This document shows, in pieces, positions 36,130 to 47,010 of a stretch of 64,000 bases of DNA. Source of the stretch: Actinostola sp. cb2023. Taxonomy: Eukaryota > Cnidaria > Anthozoa > Actiniaria > Actinostolidae. Within the stretch, counting starts at the first letter, position 1. Each line of letters opens with the position of its first letter. The DNA is taken from positions 168,369-232,368 of the forward strand of contig JAUJYZ010000917.1 of assembly GCA_033675265.1 (NCBI GenBank). The letters are read 5' to 3'. The notes beneath the pieces were generated by a model. The model made no database searches, was not told the origin of the DNA, and worked only from the letters and a program-made list of their open reading frames with translations. The translations under genes and the position numbers were made by a program.

Positions 36130-36266
36130 CTTCAAATGAAACAAAATGAATGTCAGTCTGTTGGAAAGCCATAGATTTATCTATCCATGCTTGTTTTGTG
36201 AAAGTCAGTCGATGCGACTTGGTGCAGGTATACACTGTAGGATGTTCTTCCCACATGTTAAAGAAC
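36130..36266 (-). CDS. candidate internal exon, unknown gene
   Basis: The minus-strand segment of 137 bp is bounded by a strong acceptor (ttacttcag before 36266) and a donor (GTAGGATAC after 36130). One frame is open throughout, with 1 base carried in and 1 carried out, and encodes about 45 residues beginning FFNMWEEHPTVYTC. Composition is balanced and unlike the surrounding repeats. No domain is recognised and no partner exon is certain. This is the best host-gene hint in the window, but it rests only on splice-site look and an open frame. Confidence 0.3.
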
Positions 36267-37904
36267 CTGAAGTAAGACAATGTCATAAAATCTATAAGAA
36301 TGAGTTCAAATAAAAACATTATATACAATGACTGTAACATAATAACATAAGCTTGTTCTAGTTAATCATTCAATTAAATAGCATCGCCAAAAAATGCAGC
36401 AATGGAACATTTTACGTAAAAAGCTAACTCTAAATAGTAGTACTAAATAAGGATAGGATATGATTAGAAATTTTTATGATTGTACATGTACAATGTATGT
36501 ATTGATAGCTACATAAGCTTAAGTCTTCCTGCATGTGACGTGTACACCGGGGTGTACATGATGCGGGGTGTACATGATGATCGTATTTAAGCATGAATTG
36601 TAAAACTTTCTTCACAAACAATCAACTACAATTACAATATAAACTATAAAGACTTACTATGAAATAGAGGCGAATATCGTCAGGGATGAACACATGTAAA
36701 TGAACACATTGCCTGTTGACAGTCCAGTGTTGGTCAATTTGCATCTTTTGAACTTCGCATCTTGTCACATGTAGAAATTAGGTTTTAAAACCCCTTGCCT
36801 TTGCGGTTGGTATTGGTATTCAGTGGTCGGGACTGTTATGGAATAATACAACGACAATTATTCAATCGTCAAGCAATTGGAAGCCAAAACACATCACCAA
36901 CGAAATGTTCGCTTCAACTCGGCTCAGAACAGTCGGGTTTTGCCTTTTGGCGCCATTTTCACAATTCTAAAGCTTCGAAAACTTGGCTGAATAAAGGATT
37001 GAGGCGCTCAAAATAGCGATATTGTCGCACAAAGATAAGACTAAAGTAGTTATTGATACTTACTGACATAGATTTGCGAGTAAAGGAGAACATTTTCTAG
37101 TAAATGTACACGAGAGCATAAATTCTCGATTGCGTCTCTCTTCGAAGTGACAAAATATGTCAGCTTACAATGCATTGTGGGATACCGTCATTGCAACCCG
37201 ACACCTCCCCCAACAGTAGCAGACATTGGGCTCGTCCCTTACACAGGGTACCCAACAATAATAATTGCAAAATTCCAAACGAAAGGCTTTCCAAATAACA
37301 AAATGTGAAACCAATGTTTGAGGATGTTTGAGTATAAATTAACGGGATAAATGTCTCTAATTGTACTGTTTCCAAAATGTTTATGTTAAATCTGAATAAC
37401 CACCATTATACGACAAGGATAATGGCATTTTTAGGACGTGGCGTATCTGATGTAATTGTAAGAGAGAGGTATGGGATTTCAAAACCTGCTGATTGGCCAA
37501 ACCAATCACGTGAGATTAAAACATGTGGAACTCGGTTTATATAAGAACTGTCGTATCAATCGCACGCCCCTTTCCTCGTTCACATTGGTTCATGAAGTAC
37601 AAGAATTCTTCACTTCATTTTAGTTTTACTTAAATTTGGTTCTCTTCAGCAGGTGCGTGTATTCCCTCACCTTTGCTGAAGAGAGCTGATTTTAAAATAT
37701 CGATTGTTTTGTTGTTGAATAAAAACGTCACATTTGTGGCCAAATTCATTCCATACAAGACTAGTTGTCATTTGATACTTAATGCTCTCTTCAACAAACG
37801 AGTGCGTCGCTACACAGAGCGCCCGCTCATCCATTAATCTATCGTATGACACGGAATAAAAATGTCTTTATTCATTGTAATAATATTGTTTATTTCTACT
37901 GGAG
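36267..37904. other. region with promoter-like and hairpin motifs, no gene called
   Basis: tttatataag at about 37537-37546 resembles a TATA box. A stem ctcttcagca...tgctgaagag lies at about 37642-37683. A minus-strand ATGGCGCCAAAAGGCAAAAC occurs near 36936-36955 but hits a stop after 10 codons. None of these adds up to a gene model. Confidence 0.3.
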
Positions 37905-37927
37905 TACCACAGGCCCAGGGGAAGGGT

Positions 37928-38326
37928 GGGGGGGGGGGGGGGGTTGGGTACTCCCTTTGTCCAAGTGGTAGGGGTGATCGGCAGTCGGTTTTGAAAACGA
38001 CCCCAAAAGGTATGCATAAATTAAAAGAGCTCTTGAAGCCATGTTGATTTCAACCCCTAAAAGGTACGACATATATGACCATATATGGCGAAAAAGTGAT
38101 TGTGCTGATATCGTTTAATCAGTGCCTGGACAACATCTTTCTTCTGTTCTTTCAATTGACCCTAAAAGGTACGGATTCATGTTACGTAACTGACTTTTGT
38201 GTCGGAACTCTAAAAGGTACACACAGGAAAATATTTTCGACCCTAAAAGGACCGCCGATCACCCCTACCACTTGGACAAAGGGAGTACCAGCACCCCCCC
38301 CCCCCCCCTTACCCCCCCCCCCCCCC
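37928..38326. mobile_element. TIR element with G/C runs at its ends
   Basis: GGGTACTCCCTTTGTCCAAG...GGGGTGATCGGC (37946-37982) is repeated inverted at about 38253-38288. Outside these lie a 16-base G run on the left and C runs on the right. The interior repeats cccctaaaaggtacg / ccctaaaaggtacgg / ctctaaaaggtacac / ccctaaaaggacc at irregular spacing. No coding content. Confidence 0.75.
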
Positions 38327-38551
38327 GGACCACAGGGAGTCCGCGCTCTACCACAGGAAGCCCATCAAAAAGATGAGTGCATGTTTGTTATGGATCCATT
38401 CAGTCTTGCTTCGGCTGCTACTATTTTATTTTGCTATTTCACATACGTATTAGGACGTTTCTGAAAACAGGTGTATATTGGCCTATTTCAAAAAAAGTTG
38501 ACAATGGAAGATATGCATGAAATGGACAATCTGAGACCGATAAGAAATATT

Positions 38552-38827
38552 TGAAGTACAGATTTATTATGAATCTTTAGAGGTGTCAGTGACATATCAG
38601 CTTAGTCAACCCAAACAATCAATTAATTCGCTCCATACATTTCTTCATGTAATTATGTCTTGAATTATTTTATTTCTATGAAACCAAACGTTTGTGTGTT
38701 ATCTGAACAAACCGTTCAGATATTTTGATCACAAAATGCAAAGAAATGTATGGAACTAAGTTTGGGTTGAGTAAGTGACATCACTGACACTTCTAAAGAT
38801 TCATAAAAATGTATTACATGTACTTCC
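38552..38827. mobile_element. foldback MITE, sister of 443-783
   Basis: Same arms (atgaatctttagaggtgtca and complement) around a different ~90-bp spacer. Its downstream flank to about 38930 matches 785-819 joined to 1999-2066, giving the empty site for the element at 820-1993. Confidence 0.85.
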
Positions 38828-38942
38828 TATTGGAATTTTTGAGAGAAAAAATAACCAGTGATTGTATGGGTCTTTGAGATTATTTCAGTGAAGTTTCAGC
38901 TAAATCAAATTTTGAACGATTTACGTACCAGTCCTCCTTTAA

Positions 38943-39262
38943 TTGCCCTATACCACTATGACGTAACGGCTTATTTATGAGGGGGCAGAATCGTGAAGAA
39001 CAATAGAAATTTGAACTAAATCTGCTCTGCTGAGGTTCGCTTGATTTCAAATTGGCTAGTTTCCAGATATTATGTTCATCGATACTTTTCCCACAATATT
39101 TACTGTGTTTGGTGACTTTTATCGCTTTCAGACCGTCTGTAAAATACATTTATTTGGGAAATCCTTTGTGTTGTTGCTGTTTTGTCCCCCTCTAGCGACC
39201 ATGATCCTTAGCGTTTAAACAATAGATTGTTTTGATTTGACGTCATAGTGGTATAGGGCAAT
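38943..39262. mobile_element. TIR MITE, TTGCCCTATACCACTATGAC ends
   Basis: 22-bp perfect TIRs (TTGCCCTATACCACTATGAC plus GT) at both ends enclose about 275 bp with no coding motif. It sits directly after the sister-foldback flank. The duplication is ambiguous because both sides read aattg/caatt. Confidence 0.8.
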
Positions 39263-40735
39263 TGTCTTAAAATAAGACAGTCATATTATTAAGATCAACT
39301 AGGTCAGTCTAGTCAGTCATGCAGAGAAACATATTTTCCATTGCCATCACAATTATTACAATTGGGCATAATTTGATAAAATTGTGATCATAAAATAAAA
39401 ACAAATTGGATTTCCTTGCAATACTGTCTCTACATGATGGGGGAGGGGAGGTATAATATATAGCTATGATTCTCACTGTCATGCATGCAGCAGCCATCTT
39501 GTGGAATAATTTTTTTAATTCCAAGGAGTTCAGGCGGTACCATAATTTCACATGATATGCACATGTAAGCAGACAATGGTTTAATGACAGCATCATTTCC
39601 ACCTAAGGATCTTCATCTGTCCAACGAACAAAGTGCTGCCTTCCTTCAAGTGTGGACCGCACTAGCTACTTGAGTAGATAACAGAATTGCTCTGGCAATT
39701 AATGATGATCTTCTTTAAAAATATATAAATCAAGATGATGATGATGATGATGAGAAGTCAGTCAGGCAGTCAGTTCTTCAGTCCATCACTCACTCACACA
39801 CTAGTTACGTGCATAGGCACAATGATTGATTGATTGACTGATTGATTGAATGGTTGATTGATTGACTGATTGATTGAATGGTTGATTGATTGATTGAATG
39901 AATGATTTATTGGATAACTGCATCGTTGTAGTTCTCCGTTCGATATAACTTATCCTGTGGATAGCACTAGCCTATATAACCACCTTTCCTGCAACCAGGG
40001 CCAGGTCTCTAAAACCTATGACGTCACACAATTTGATTGACAGGACATGTTTGTCTCACCTCTAATGTTTTCAAGTTTGATTGTCTATACTCTTGAGATT
40101 TTTAATTTACAGGTACTATCAAATTTAACATTGCTAAAGATAATTCTGTGTGAATTTACGAAAATGTACATCAATGAACTGAATTAATTGAAGCTTATTA
40201 CAGCTTACAGACTGCCAGCACAATTACTGCAGACTACAATAACCCAGCTGGCGGCGCTGTCTTTGCACGAATGCATGAGCCTCCACATGCCAGGTCTGCA
40301 GTAAGGATATAGAATAATGTGCCTATGAGTTATTATGGTGCCAGGTGGGTAACTGATATGGTTTGACTTGGATATTGGATGATATGTCAGTACAAATCCC
40401 CCTACATTCTAGCACGGGCTACTGGCGGGGAGCTCCAACGCAAACCCTTAATTCAAATTCATTGACCACGCCCATAACTAAGAATGCCATGGGATAGGGT
40501 AAAGGAAGGGATTGTCACGGCTCTTGCACAACGCAACCGGCCTGCTCAAAGCATAAGGCCAGGTGCTTGGAACGAAATGGAATATGACGTAAAATTAAAG
40601 ATGACCTACCAGTAGACTGTAGTCAATGAAAATTCTCTATGCAATCATTACAAATATTGTCCTGATTGACTAGAGCAGTCGAGAGCATGCATGCATGCAG
40701 TTGATGATACATGTCCTATATATTATACATATACA
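39263..40735. other. unassigned region with simple repeats
   Basis: This contains (GAT)n near 39735-39752 and a (TGAT)n-rich stretch at 39820-39905 with an adjoining gaatgaatgatttattgg that looks like a minus-strand LINE tail. A ~110-bp repeat at about 40228-40338 is shared with 42275-42385. The 97-codon minus frame 39309-39602 has no motif and is not called. Confidence 0.45.
40228..40338. repeat. 110-bp dispersed repeat, copy 1 (copy 2 at 42275-42385)
   Basis: Both contain aataacccagctggcggcgc, then tgagcctccaca, then ggtctgcagtaaggatatag. The first 80 bp are bounded by ctgcag...gtctgcag, an inverted pair. Confidence 0.85.
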
Positions 40736-41820
40736 CAGGCCCGTAGCAGGCATTCTGAAGATGTGGTTCGTTTTAGAAAGATCCAGTATCGTGTGCACCG
40801 ATGGTGCACCCTTCTTGGGGGGGCCGGGGGCATGCCCCCCCGAAAATTTTTGAAATCTAGGTCTTCTAAACGTCATTTCCTGCATTTCCAGGGTATTTTT
40901 AAGCTAAGGTAAAAGGTACTTAAACGTATTTTTCTTACTTATTTTTTTGCTCCTACTTTTGTGTACAGCTTATCAGCCACACCTTAGCTGCTGTTCACAA
41001 GTGTATACTATTCTTCCCATTCTCGTTTAATTCCTATTATTTTCGTACTTTCGGATAGCTTATAACCTTACTATTCCGATTTCGCTTGTGTTGCTGCTAC
41101 AGCATTGGTAAAACACTAGATTCCTAGTTGGACCTTACTTTTAACTTGACTAAAGTTCGGCTTACTATTATTTGCCGATCACTGCTTAGTATATGATTTA
41201 CAGTGGACATTGATAGGCAACTATTAGTCACAATATAATGACCGCTCCTAAGCTTGTTACTTCCGAGTGACGAGGTACAAAACAAAGACATCGATTGTCG
41301 GCTTGTACATGCGCTCACGGCCTAGAACGATCTACTAACATAAGTTTTGTAACAATACTTGAAAGGTACATGAACATGTAGAGGTCAACGTTTCAGCAGC
41401 ACTCGACGTACCAACTTCGGCAGAGTCATCGACGGGGGTACATCAACTGTCTCAACTAGAGAGCCAGAGGCCGTTGCTTCAGCCTGTTTGTCTTCTTGCC
41501 TTGGAACTTTAGGAAAAAAGCTTGCAATAGAAGCACTCTGTTCGTTTTTACGCCTTTTAGGAGGCATCCTAAAGACCCTAAACTGAACTAGTAAATGTAT
41601 TCCGTCGTTGCCACGTATGCATGTCGGTGTTACGTAATACCGCTGTTCACAAGTATCGCTGCTTTCAACACAGGAAGACCATCGCGTTTCGGATCGTCAT
41701 TCTGAAACGATCTCGTAATATAAAACTAAAAGAAATCTAAAAGAAAACTAATAAAAAATAAAAAAATATCCTCAAGGGGGGTTCGTTCGAACCCCTCGAA
41801 CCCCCCCTCCTACGGGCCTG
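40736..41820 (-). mobile_element. hAT-like non-autonomous transposon
   Basis: TIRs CAGGCCCGTAG and CTACGGGCCTG are flanked by a 5-bp direct repeat ATACA (40731-40735, 41821-41825). The ends match the CAGGCCCG-type termini seen in hAT families. The 5-bp duplication is shorter than the usual 8. The element also has G-rich sub-ends (40817-40838, 41775-41810). It retains the start of a transposase-like frame on the minus strand (41385-41567) and nothing of the catalytic domain. Confidence 0.8.
41385..41567 (-). pseudogene. hAT/ZMYM-type transposase N-terminus (truncated)
   Basis: The 60-codon frame begins MPPKRRKNEQ and continues SASIASFFPK, the lysine-rich start plus SIxSFF segment often seen at the N-terminus of hAT-type transposases and related ZMYM1-like proteins. 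The SASIASFF part resembles a PCNA-interacting (PIP) box with the first glutamine replaced. After ~57 residues the frame stops and no zinc finger, RNase-H fold or dimerisation region follows inside the element. The identification is from memory of the family style and should be checked by similarity search. Confidence 0.5.
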
Positions 41821-41898
41821 ATACAGAACACATAAATTGCATACAGGGTACATGTGCACACTGCAATTATATGAATTAATAGTAGTACAGTACATGTA

Positions 41899-42187
41899 CA
41901 TATAGCTAATTGCATAATCGTTGTCGGGTTGGAAATCATGAAAGCTATATGACCAAAAGGAATTCTGGGAAATTAAAACTCTCAAATAACACCGTCAAAT
42001 GATCGACCTTTTTATGCAGACTTGTAGGATCTTAGTTAAATAGCTCATACATCTTCAAAACTACGAGAACATTGAATATATCTGTATGTAATGTGGCTAA
42101 TGAACTGATTTCCCATCCATCCTTGCGGTCTCAGCTTCTATGATTTATGATTTTCAACCCGACAACGATTATGCAATTAGCTATATG
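41899..42187. mobile_element. MITE with ~39-bp TIRs
   Basis: ATATAGCTAATTGCATAATC and following bases to atcat (41901-41940) are mirrored at about 42147-42186. The length is 289 bp with no frame. A TA-type target is plausible but not provable here. Confidence 0.78.
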
Positions 42188-42274
42188 CTACATAATACTT
42201 TACATATAATACCCGTTAATATGAGCTAGCGCTTAAGGGGAGGATTTATAAGTAAGTTATATATTACTGACCTG

Positions 42275-42385
42275 CAGATCAATAACCCAGCTGGCGGCGC
42301 TGTCTTTGAACGAATGTATGAGCCTCCACAGGCTAGGTCTGCAGTAAGGATATAGAATAATGTGTCTATGAGTTACATTCCATTG
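42275..42385. repeat. 110-bp dispersed repeat, copy 2
   Basis: About 90% like 40228-40338. It lies immediately upstream of the large palindrome. Confidence 0.85.
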
Positions 42386-42454
42386 ATATATCCATGCTTT
42401 TAGTCCATGAACTATGCATTGTTATTCAAATGATGGGCCCTGTATTCTGTATTC

Positions 42455-43486
42455 TGTCGGACGGTGTAAAGTGCAGGTTGCAGGTCAAAATAACTCAAAC
42501 CAACTTTCCCTTGGATTATTTTTTCAGTCAATTTAATAAGCTTACTATCGGTTATTTCGATAAAAAAAATTGGCCGATATTCGTCGAAAAACGAAAGACT
42601 CCCGAAAGTAAGATTATAAAATGTCCCGAAATCAGGAAAATCCAATGAGTGAGGAAAGGTTGTGTTCGCACCACGTTCAGCTTCAAAATCAGTCCATTAA
42701 GGCATTAGTTGTTTTTCTCTGATTCAGATTGCAGGGAGATTGGCTCGAGATCAACTGAACTGATACCTGTCTTTTCGGATCTTTTCGGCTTTCCATGAAT
42801 AAAACCACCCCCAGAATAACAGCTTTTTACTTTGAGGAGTAAAATTCACGTGTCCAGGGGTTTTCCAGTGGCAGTTTTTCAAATCAATTGGCCAAGATAA
42901 GTCGTTTTTATACGGCAGCGACAAATCAGCCGCCATCTTTAGCACTATGGGTTTCCTGTGGTAGGATATAATTGTGTTTGGGTTACCTGTGCTAAAGATG
43001 GCGGCTGATTTGTCGCTGCCGTATAAAAAAAACATGACTTATCTTGGCCAATTGATTTGAAAAACTGCCACTGGAAAACCCCTGGACACGTGAATTTTAC
43101 TCCTCAAAGTAAAAAGCTGTTATTCTGGGGGTGGTTTTATTCATGGCAAGAGCGTTGCGTGACGACACTTAGCACGGCTGCGAGGGAGACTACCTGCAAT
43201 CTGAATCAGAGAAAAACAACTAATGCCTTAATGGACTGATTTTGAAGCTGAACGTGGTGCGAACACAGCCTTTCCTCACTCATTGGATTTTCCTGATTTC
43301 GGGACATTTTGTAATCTTACTTTCGGGAGTCTTTCGTTTTTCGACGAATATCGGCCAATTTTTTTTCTCGAAATAACCGATAGTAAGCTTATTAAATTGA
43401 CTGAAAAAATAATCCAAGGGAAAGTTGGTTTGAGTTATTTTGACCTGCAACCTGCAACCTGCAACCTGCACTTTACACCGTCCGGT
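42455..43486. repeat. 1.03-kb near-perfect palindrome
   Basis: The arms run from cggacggtgtaaagtgcagg inward to about 42945 and back from about 42985. They have few mismatches apart from a ~50-bp block near 42735-42785 / 43143-43185 that differs, and extra copies of aacctgc in the right arm (43444-43470). The ~40-bp centre contains GGGTTTCCTGTGG and GGGTTACCTGTG. Mirrored frames in the arms are a consequence of symmetry and are not called. Confidence 0.9.
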
Positions 43487-43795
43487 ATTCTGTTCTGTAG
43501 TCTAGCCCCTTGTGGTAACACGAAAATTGACAGGCGTCGCTCTCTTGCCACAGGGAACTCACAGCATACTACCCTTATTTAGTGGATAAATAAAAAGAGT
43601 TCCAGCGCGTTTCTTTTTACATTGACACTGGATTAAACATACTACAATTAAAGGGTTGCGAGAAATAAAACGTCACGTTGCGCTTTTCACGTTGTGGTGG
43701 AGAGCGCGCGCAAAATTCATGCGTTTCAAATTTGTTAAATTGACGTATTGCGCAACACGAACATGCACAATAAATCAAGCAGTTATTAATTTGCT
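43487..43795. other. unassigned stretch
   Basis: No supported feature. There is a short G/C-rich part near 43700. Confidence 0.35.
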
Positions 43796-43817
43796 GCTGC
43801 GACTACTACTACTACTA

Positions 43818-43862
<45 letters not shown>

Positions 43863-43875
43863 ACTACTACTACTA

Positions 43876-43912
<37 letters not shown>

Positions 43913-43934
43913 GCTACTACTGCTACTACTATTG

Positions 43935-43977
<43 letters not shown>

Positions 43978-44023
43978 TACTACTACTATACTACTACTGC
44001 TGCTATTACTACCACTACTACTA

Positions 44024-44109
<86 letters not shown>

Positions 44110-44131
44110 GCTACTACTGCTACTACTATTG

Positions 44132-44162
<31 letters not shown>

Positions 44163-44163
<1 letters not shown>

Positions 44164-44695
44164 AGTGGAACCCCGTTATGACGGACACCGAAGGGACCAG
44201 AGAAAGTGTCCGTTATCACGGGGTGTCCGTTACAACGGGGTTTCTTACAGATTACGTCAGTGACACTCTTTATTGAATTTATTAATATAGAAACCTCTAT
44301 TATAGCATACACATCAATAACGCAACATTTGAAACGTCTCAAATGAAAACAAAACATAAAACCTTTACTTGTGAAACTTTGTTCTTTTTCTAACAAAATG
44401 CTTATCCTCTTGTAAATATTAATTTGCATTCGTCTCTAATCAGGAATAAATCTTCACGAACAATGGTGTGATGAAAGATTGTACTCAGACTGTCCGTTAT
44501 AACGGGGTTGATTTTGTATTAAATTTTGCTGTTGGGGCTGTAAAAAAGTGTCCGTTGCCGTTATAACGGGTGTCCGTTATAACGGGGTCTTTTAACAGAA
44601 AATGTATTACCTTTCCGCCGGGACCTATAAAACTGTCCGTTATTAATACCGGTGTGTCCGTTATACCGGTGTGTCCGTTAGGCGGGGTTCCACTG
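44163..44695. mobile_element. pogo/Tigger-like MITE in microsatellite
   Basis: The ends CAGTGGAACCCCG and CGGGGTTCCACTG are flanked by TA (44161-44162, 44696-44697) within the (TAC)n tract. The interior repeats TGTCCGTTATAACGGGG and variants at least six times, concentrated near each end. There is no transposase, and the ~270-bp middle is AT-rich. Confidence 0.88.
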
Positions 44696-44714
44696 TACTA
44701 CTACTACAACTACA

Positions 44715-44761
<47 letters not shown>

Positions 44762-45360
44762 ACTACAACTACTATACTACTACTACTACTACTACTACTA
44801 CTGCTACTACTGCTACTACTACTGACTACTACTACTACTACTGACTACTACTACTACTACTACTACTACTACTGACTACTACTACTACTACTGACTACTA
44901 CTGACTACTACTACTGACTACTACTACTACTACTGACTACTACTACTATACTACTACTACCACTACTATTACCACCACTACTACTACTACTACTGCTATA
45001 CTACTACTGCTACTACTACTACTAAAACTACTACTACTATTACTACTACTACAGTACTACTATTACTACAGTACTACTATTACTACTGCTACTACTGCTA
45101 CTACTACTATACTACTACTCCTACTACTGTACTACTACTACTACTGACACTAACTACTACGTATACTATACTACTACTACCACTACTACTACTGCTGCTA
45201 CTAATACTACTACTACTACTGCTACTACTGACCACTACTACTACCACTACTGCTGCTACTACTACTACTACTACTACTACTGCTACTACTACTACTACTA
45301 CTACTACTGACTACTACTACTACTACTACCGTGCTACTACCACTACTACTACTACTACTA

Positions 45361-45600
45361 CTAATAATAATAATAATAAAACTTTATTTCTACACGGTGT
45401 CACATCATTAAAATTAATGCTCTTCCTGAGAGCCGCCATGTTACATTGTAATAATAAATATATATAATGAATACTAATTATTCTACAAACAACTTTTAAA
45501 ACTAGCAAGGCTAGGGGATTCTCGCTTATTTAGTGGCAGAGAATTCCAGGCAACTGCTCCACTGTAACAGAAACTTCGTTAAAAAAAAATTGTTTTCGGT
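45361..45600 (-). mobile_element. LINE 3' end, minus strand
   Basis: Read on the minus strand it ends ...agaaataaagttttatt(ATT)n directly at the (AGT)n tract, as expected for target-primed insertion. It carries the last codons of an RT protein (45483-45578). Confidence 0.75.
45483..45578 (-). pseudogene. C-terminal end of LINE reverse transcriptase protein
   Basis: 31 codons read RSFCYSGAVAWNSLP...SLASFK, then a stop. This is the familiar closing pattern of CR1/L2/Rex-type ORF2 proteins (xYxGAxxWNSLP...SLxxFK). Just upstream a nine-T run shifts the frame, and a stop is in frame, so only this tail is readable. Confidence 0.8.
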
Positions 45601-45685
45601 TGGGGGAGTATCAGGTTGGAGTGACATCCACGGAGATTATATTCGTGACTGCCGGAAACATTTTGGAACATATCAGATAAATAAT

Positions 45686-45760
45686 TACCCTGCAAGCAGG
45701 GTTTTTTTTCTACTCGCTACCTTCCTGGGCGAGTAGAAAAAAAACCCTGCTTGCAGGGTA
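45686..45760. mobile_element. 75-bp perfect hairpin with 9-bp target duplication
   Basis: A 32-bp arm starting TACCCTGCAAGCAGGG and ending TACTCGC is followed by an 11-base loop (taccttcctgg) and its exact complement. ATAAATAAT lies on both sides (45677-45685 and 45761-45769). A 9-bp duplication is typical of Mutator-type transposition. No coding capacity. Confidence 0.85.
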
Positions 45761-46748
45761 ATAAATAATTCGGCATTTCACAGTTCAAAATTTTGTACAT
45801 GGTTGTCACTTTCTGATTGAATAAATAGCCGATCCCATCCCAATGAAGGCTTTGGAGAATATCGCTACTACTACTGACTACTACTACCATGCTACTACTA
45901 CTACTACTGAGCACTGCTGCTACTACTACTACTCAGTACTACTACTACTACTACAGTACTACTACTACTGCTACTACTACTGCTACTACTACTACTACTA
46001 CTATCGTGCTACTACTATTACTAATTTAGGGGGAGGGCTTCGATTTGGGAGGGCCAAATTTTTTTGGGCCCACGTTTTAGGGGAGGGTCACAAATTTTGG
46101 GGCGTCTGTTTTAACAATGAAACTTTTACAATATTTTTAGGCTACTTCAATCGACCATTCAGCTCCACCTTGGAAATGTCCCTTAACCAGCAATCGGCGC
46201 GTGCTGGATGCTGCTAAATCTAATGGGCAACGTTCGAGACCTCAAACATTCTGCTTGATAACGAGGTTTTCAGGAGTAAAACAAAAGAAATGCTTTCCTC
46301 TTTTGAAAAAAAAAAGACGTCAATTTTTGTTTTTCGTCAGATACCCCTGGAAGCCTCGGTATCAAGCTTTTTTAGATCTCGAACACGACTAATTGTGGAC
46401 ATTTCCGAAGTGCACCACATGCTTTATTATATAGCTGGAATGGTTGACTTTCAACGCGCAGTTTCTGTAATAAGGCTTGGACTCAGAATAATGTTTTCAA
46501 CATCCATCGTATTTATTATGAAACAACAAATAGCAACTTGTGACTCGTTGCATTTCCTTGCTATACCATGCTCGTAAAATGCTTTTATAAAATAACTATG
46601 TGATATAACGCGCGCTCTGATTGGCCAAAGGATGCGTATTCCGCGTGCTTTATGAGAGCACAGTGCACGCGCGCGCAGATATTCAAACAATTTTTGTAAC
46701 GAACAAAATTGAAAACTTGCCTTAAAATCATAATTGTATTTTATAAAA

Positions 46749-46934
46749 GAAATAGAAAGCTTGCCCGCTGTGCTATGTGCAGATTTATAGCACTTGGGGA
46801 CTGATCAGAACACTCGAGAAGTGTTGAGAAGCACTCCGCTACGCGTCGTGCTCTCTTAAACACTTCTCTCGTGTTCTGATCAGTCCCCGCGTGCTATAAA
46901 TCTGCACATAGTACGCGCGCTCGTTTTCTATTTC
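46749..46934. mobile_element. foldback element
   Basis: AGAAATAGAAA, then gtgctatgtgcagatttatagcac, then ggggactgatcagaacac are mirrored on the right half. The ~15-base loop is around gctacgcgtcg. CG-dinucleotide-rich sequence flanks it. Confidence 0.85.
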
Positions 46935-47010
46935 TTCAGTAAAACACTCATCTCATTTTTAGCAGCAAATGCTATATGGTTAATTAAAACGAAATGGTAT
47001 TGTTATGGTC

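Larger units (their letters stand above)
43796..46024. repeat. (TAC)n microsatellite tract, interrupted
   Basis: Long imperfect ACT/CTA/TAC trinucleotide tract split by a pogo-like MITE (44163-44695) and by a LINE 3' piece with further sequence (45361-45865). Tyr/Leu/Thr homopolymer frames arise from it and are not genes. Confidence 0.95.

Noticed and set aside
42412..43582. Mirrored frames of 77-99 codons in the palindrome
   Set aside because: They appear on both strands because of symmetry and have no recognisable domain.
43656..44875. Long frames of Tyr, Leu or Thr runs
   Set aside because: They are translations of the (TAC)n microsatellite in its three phases.
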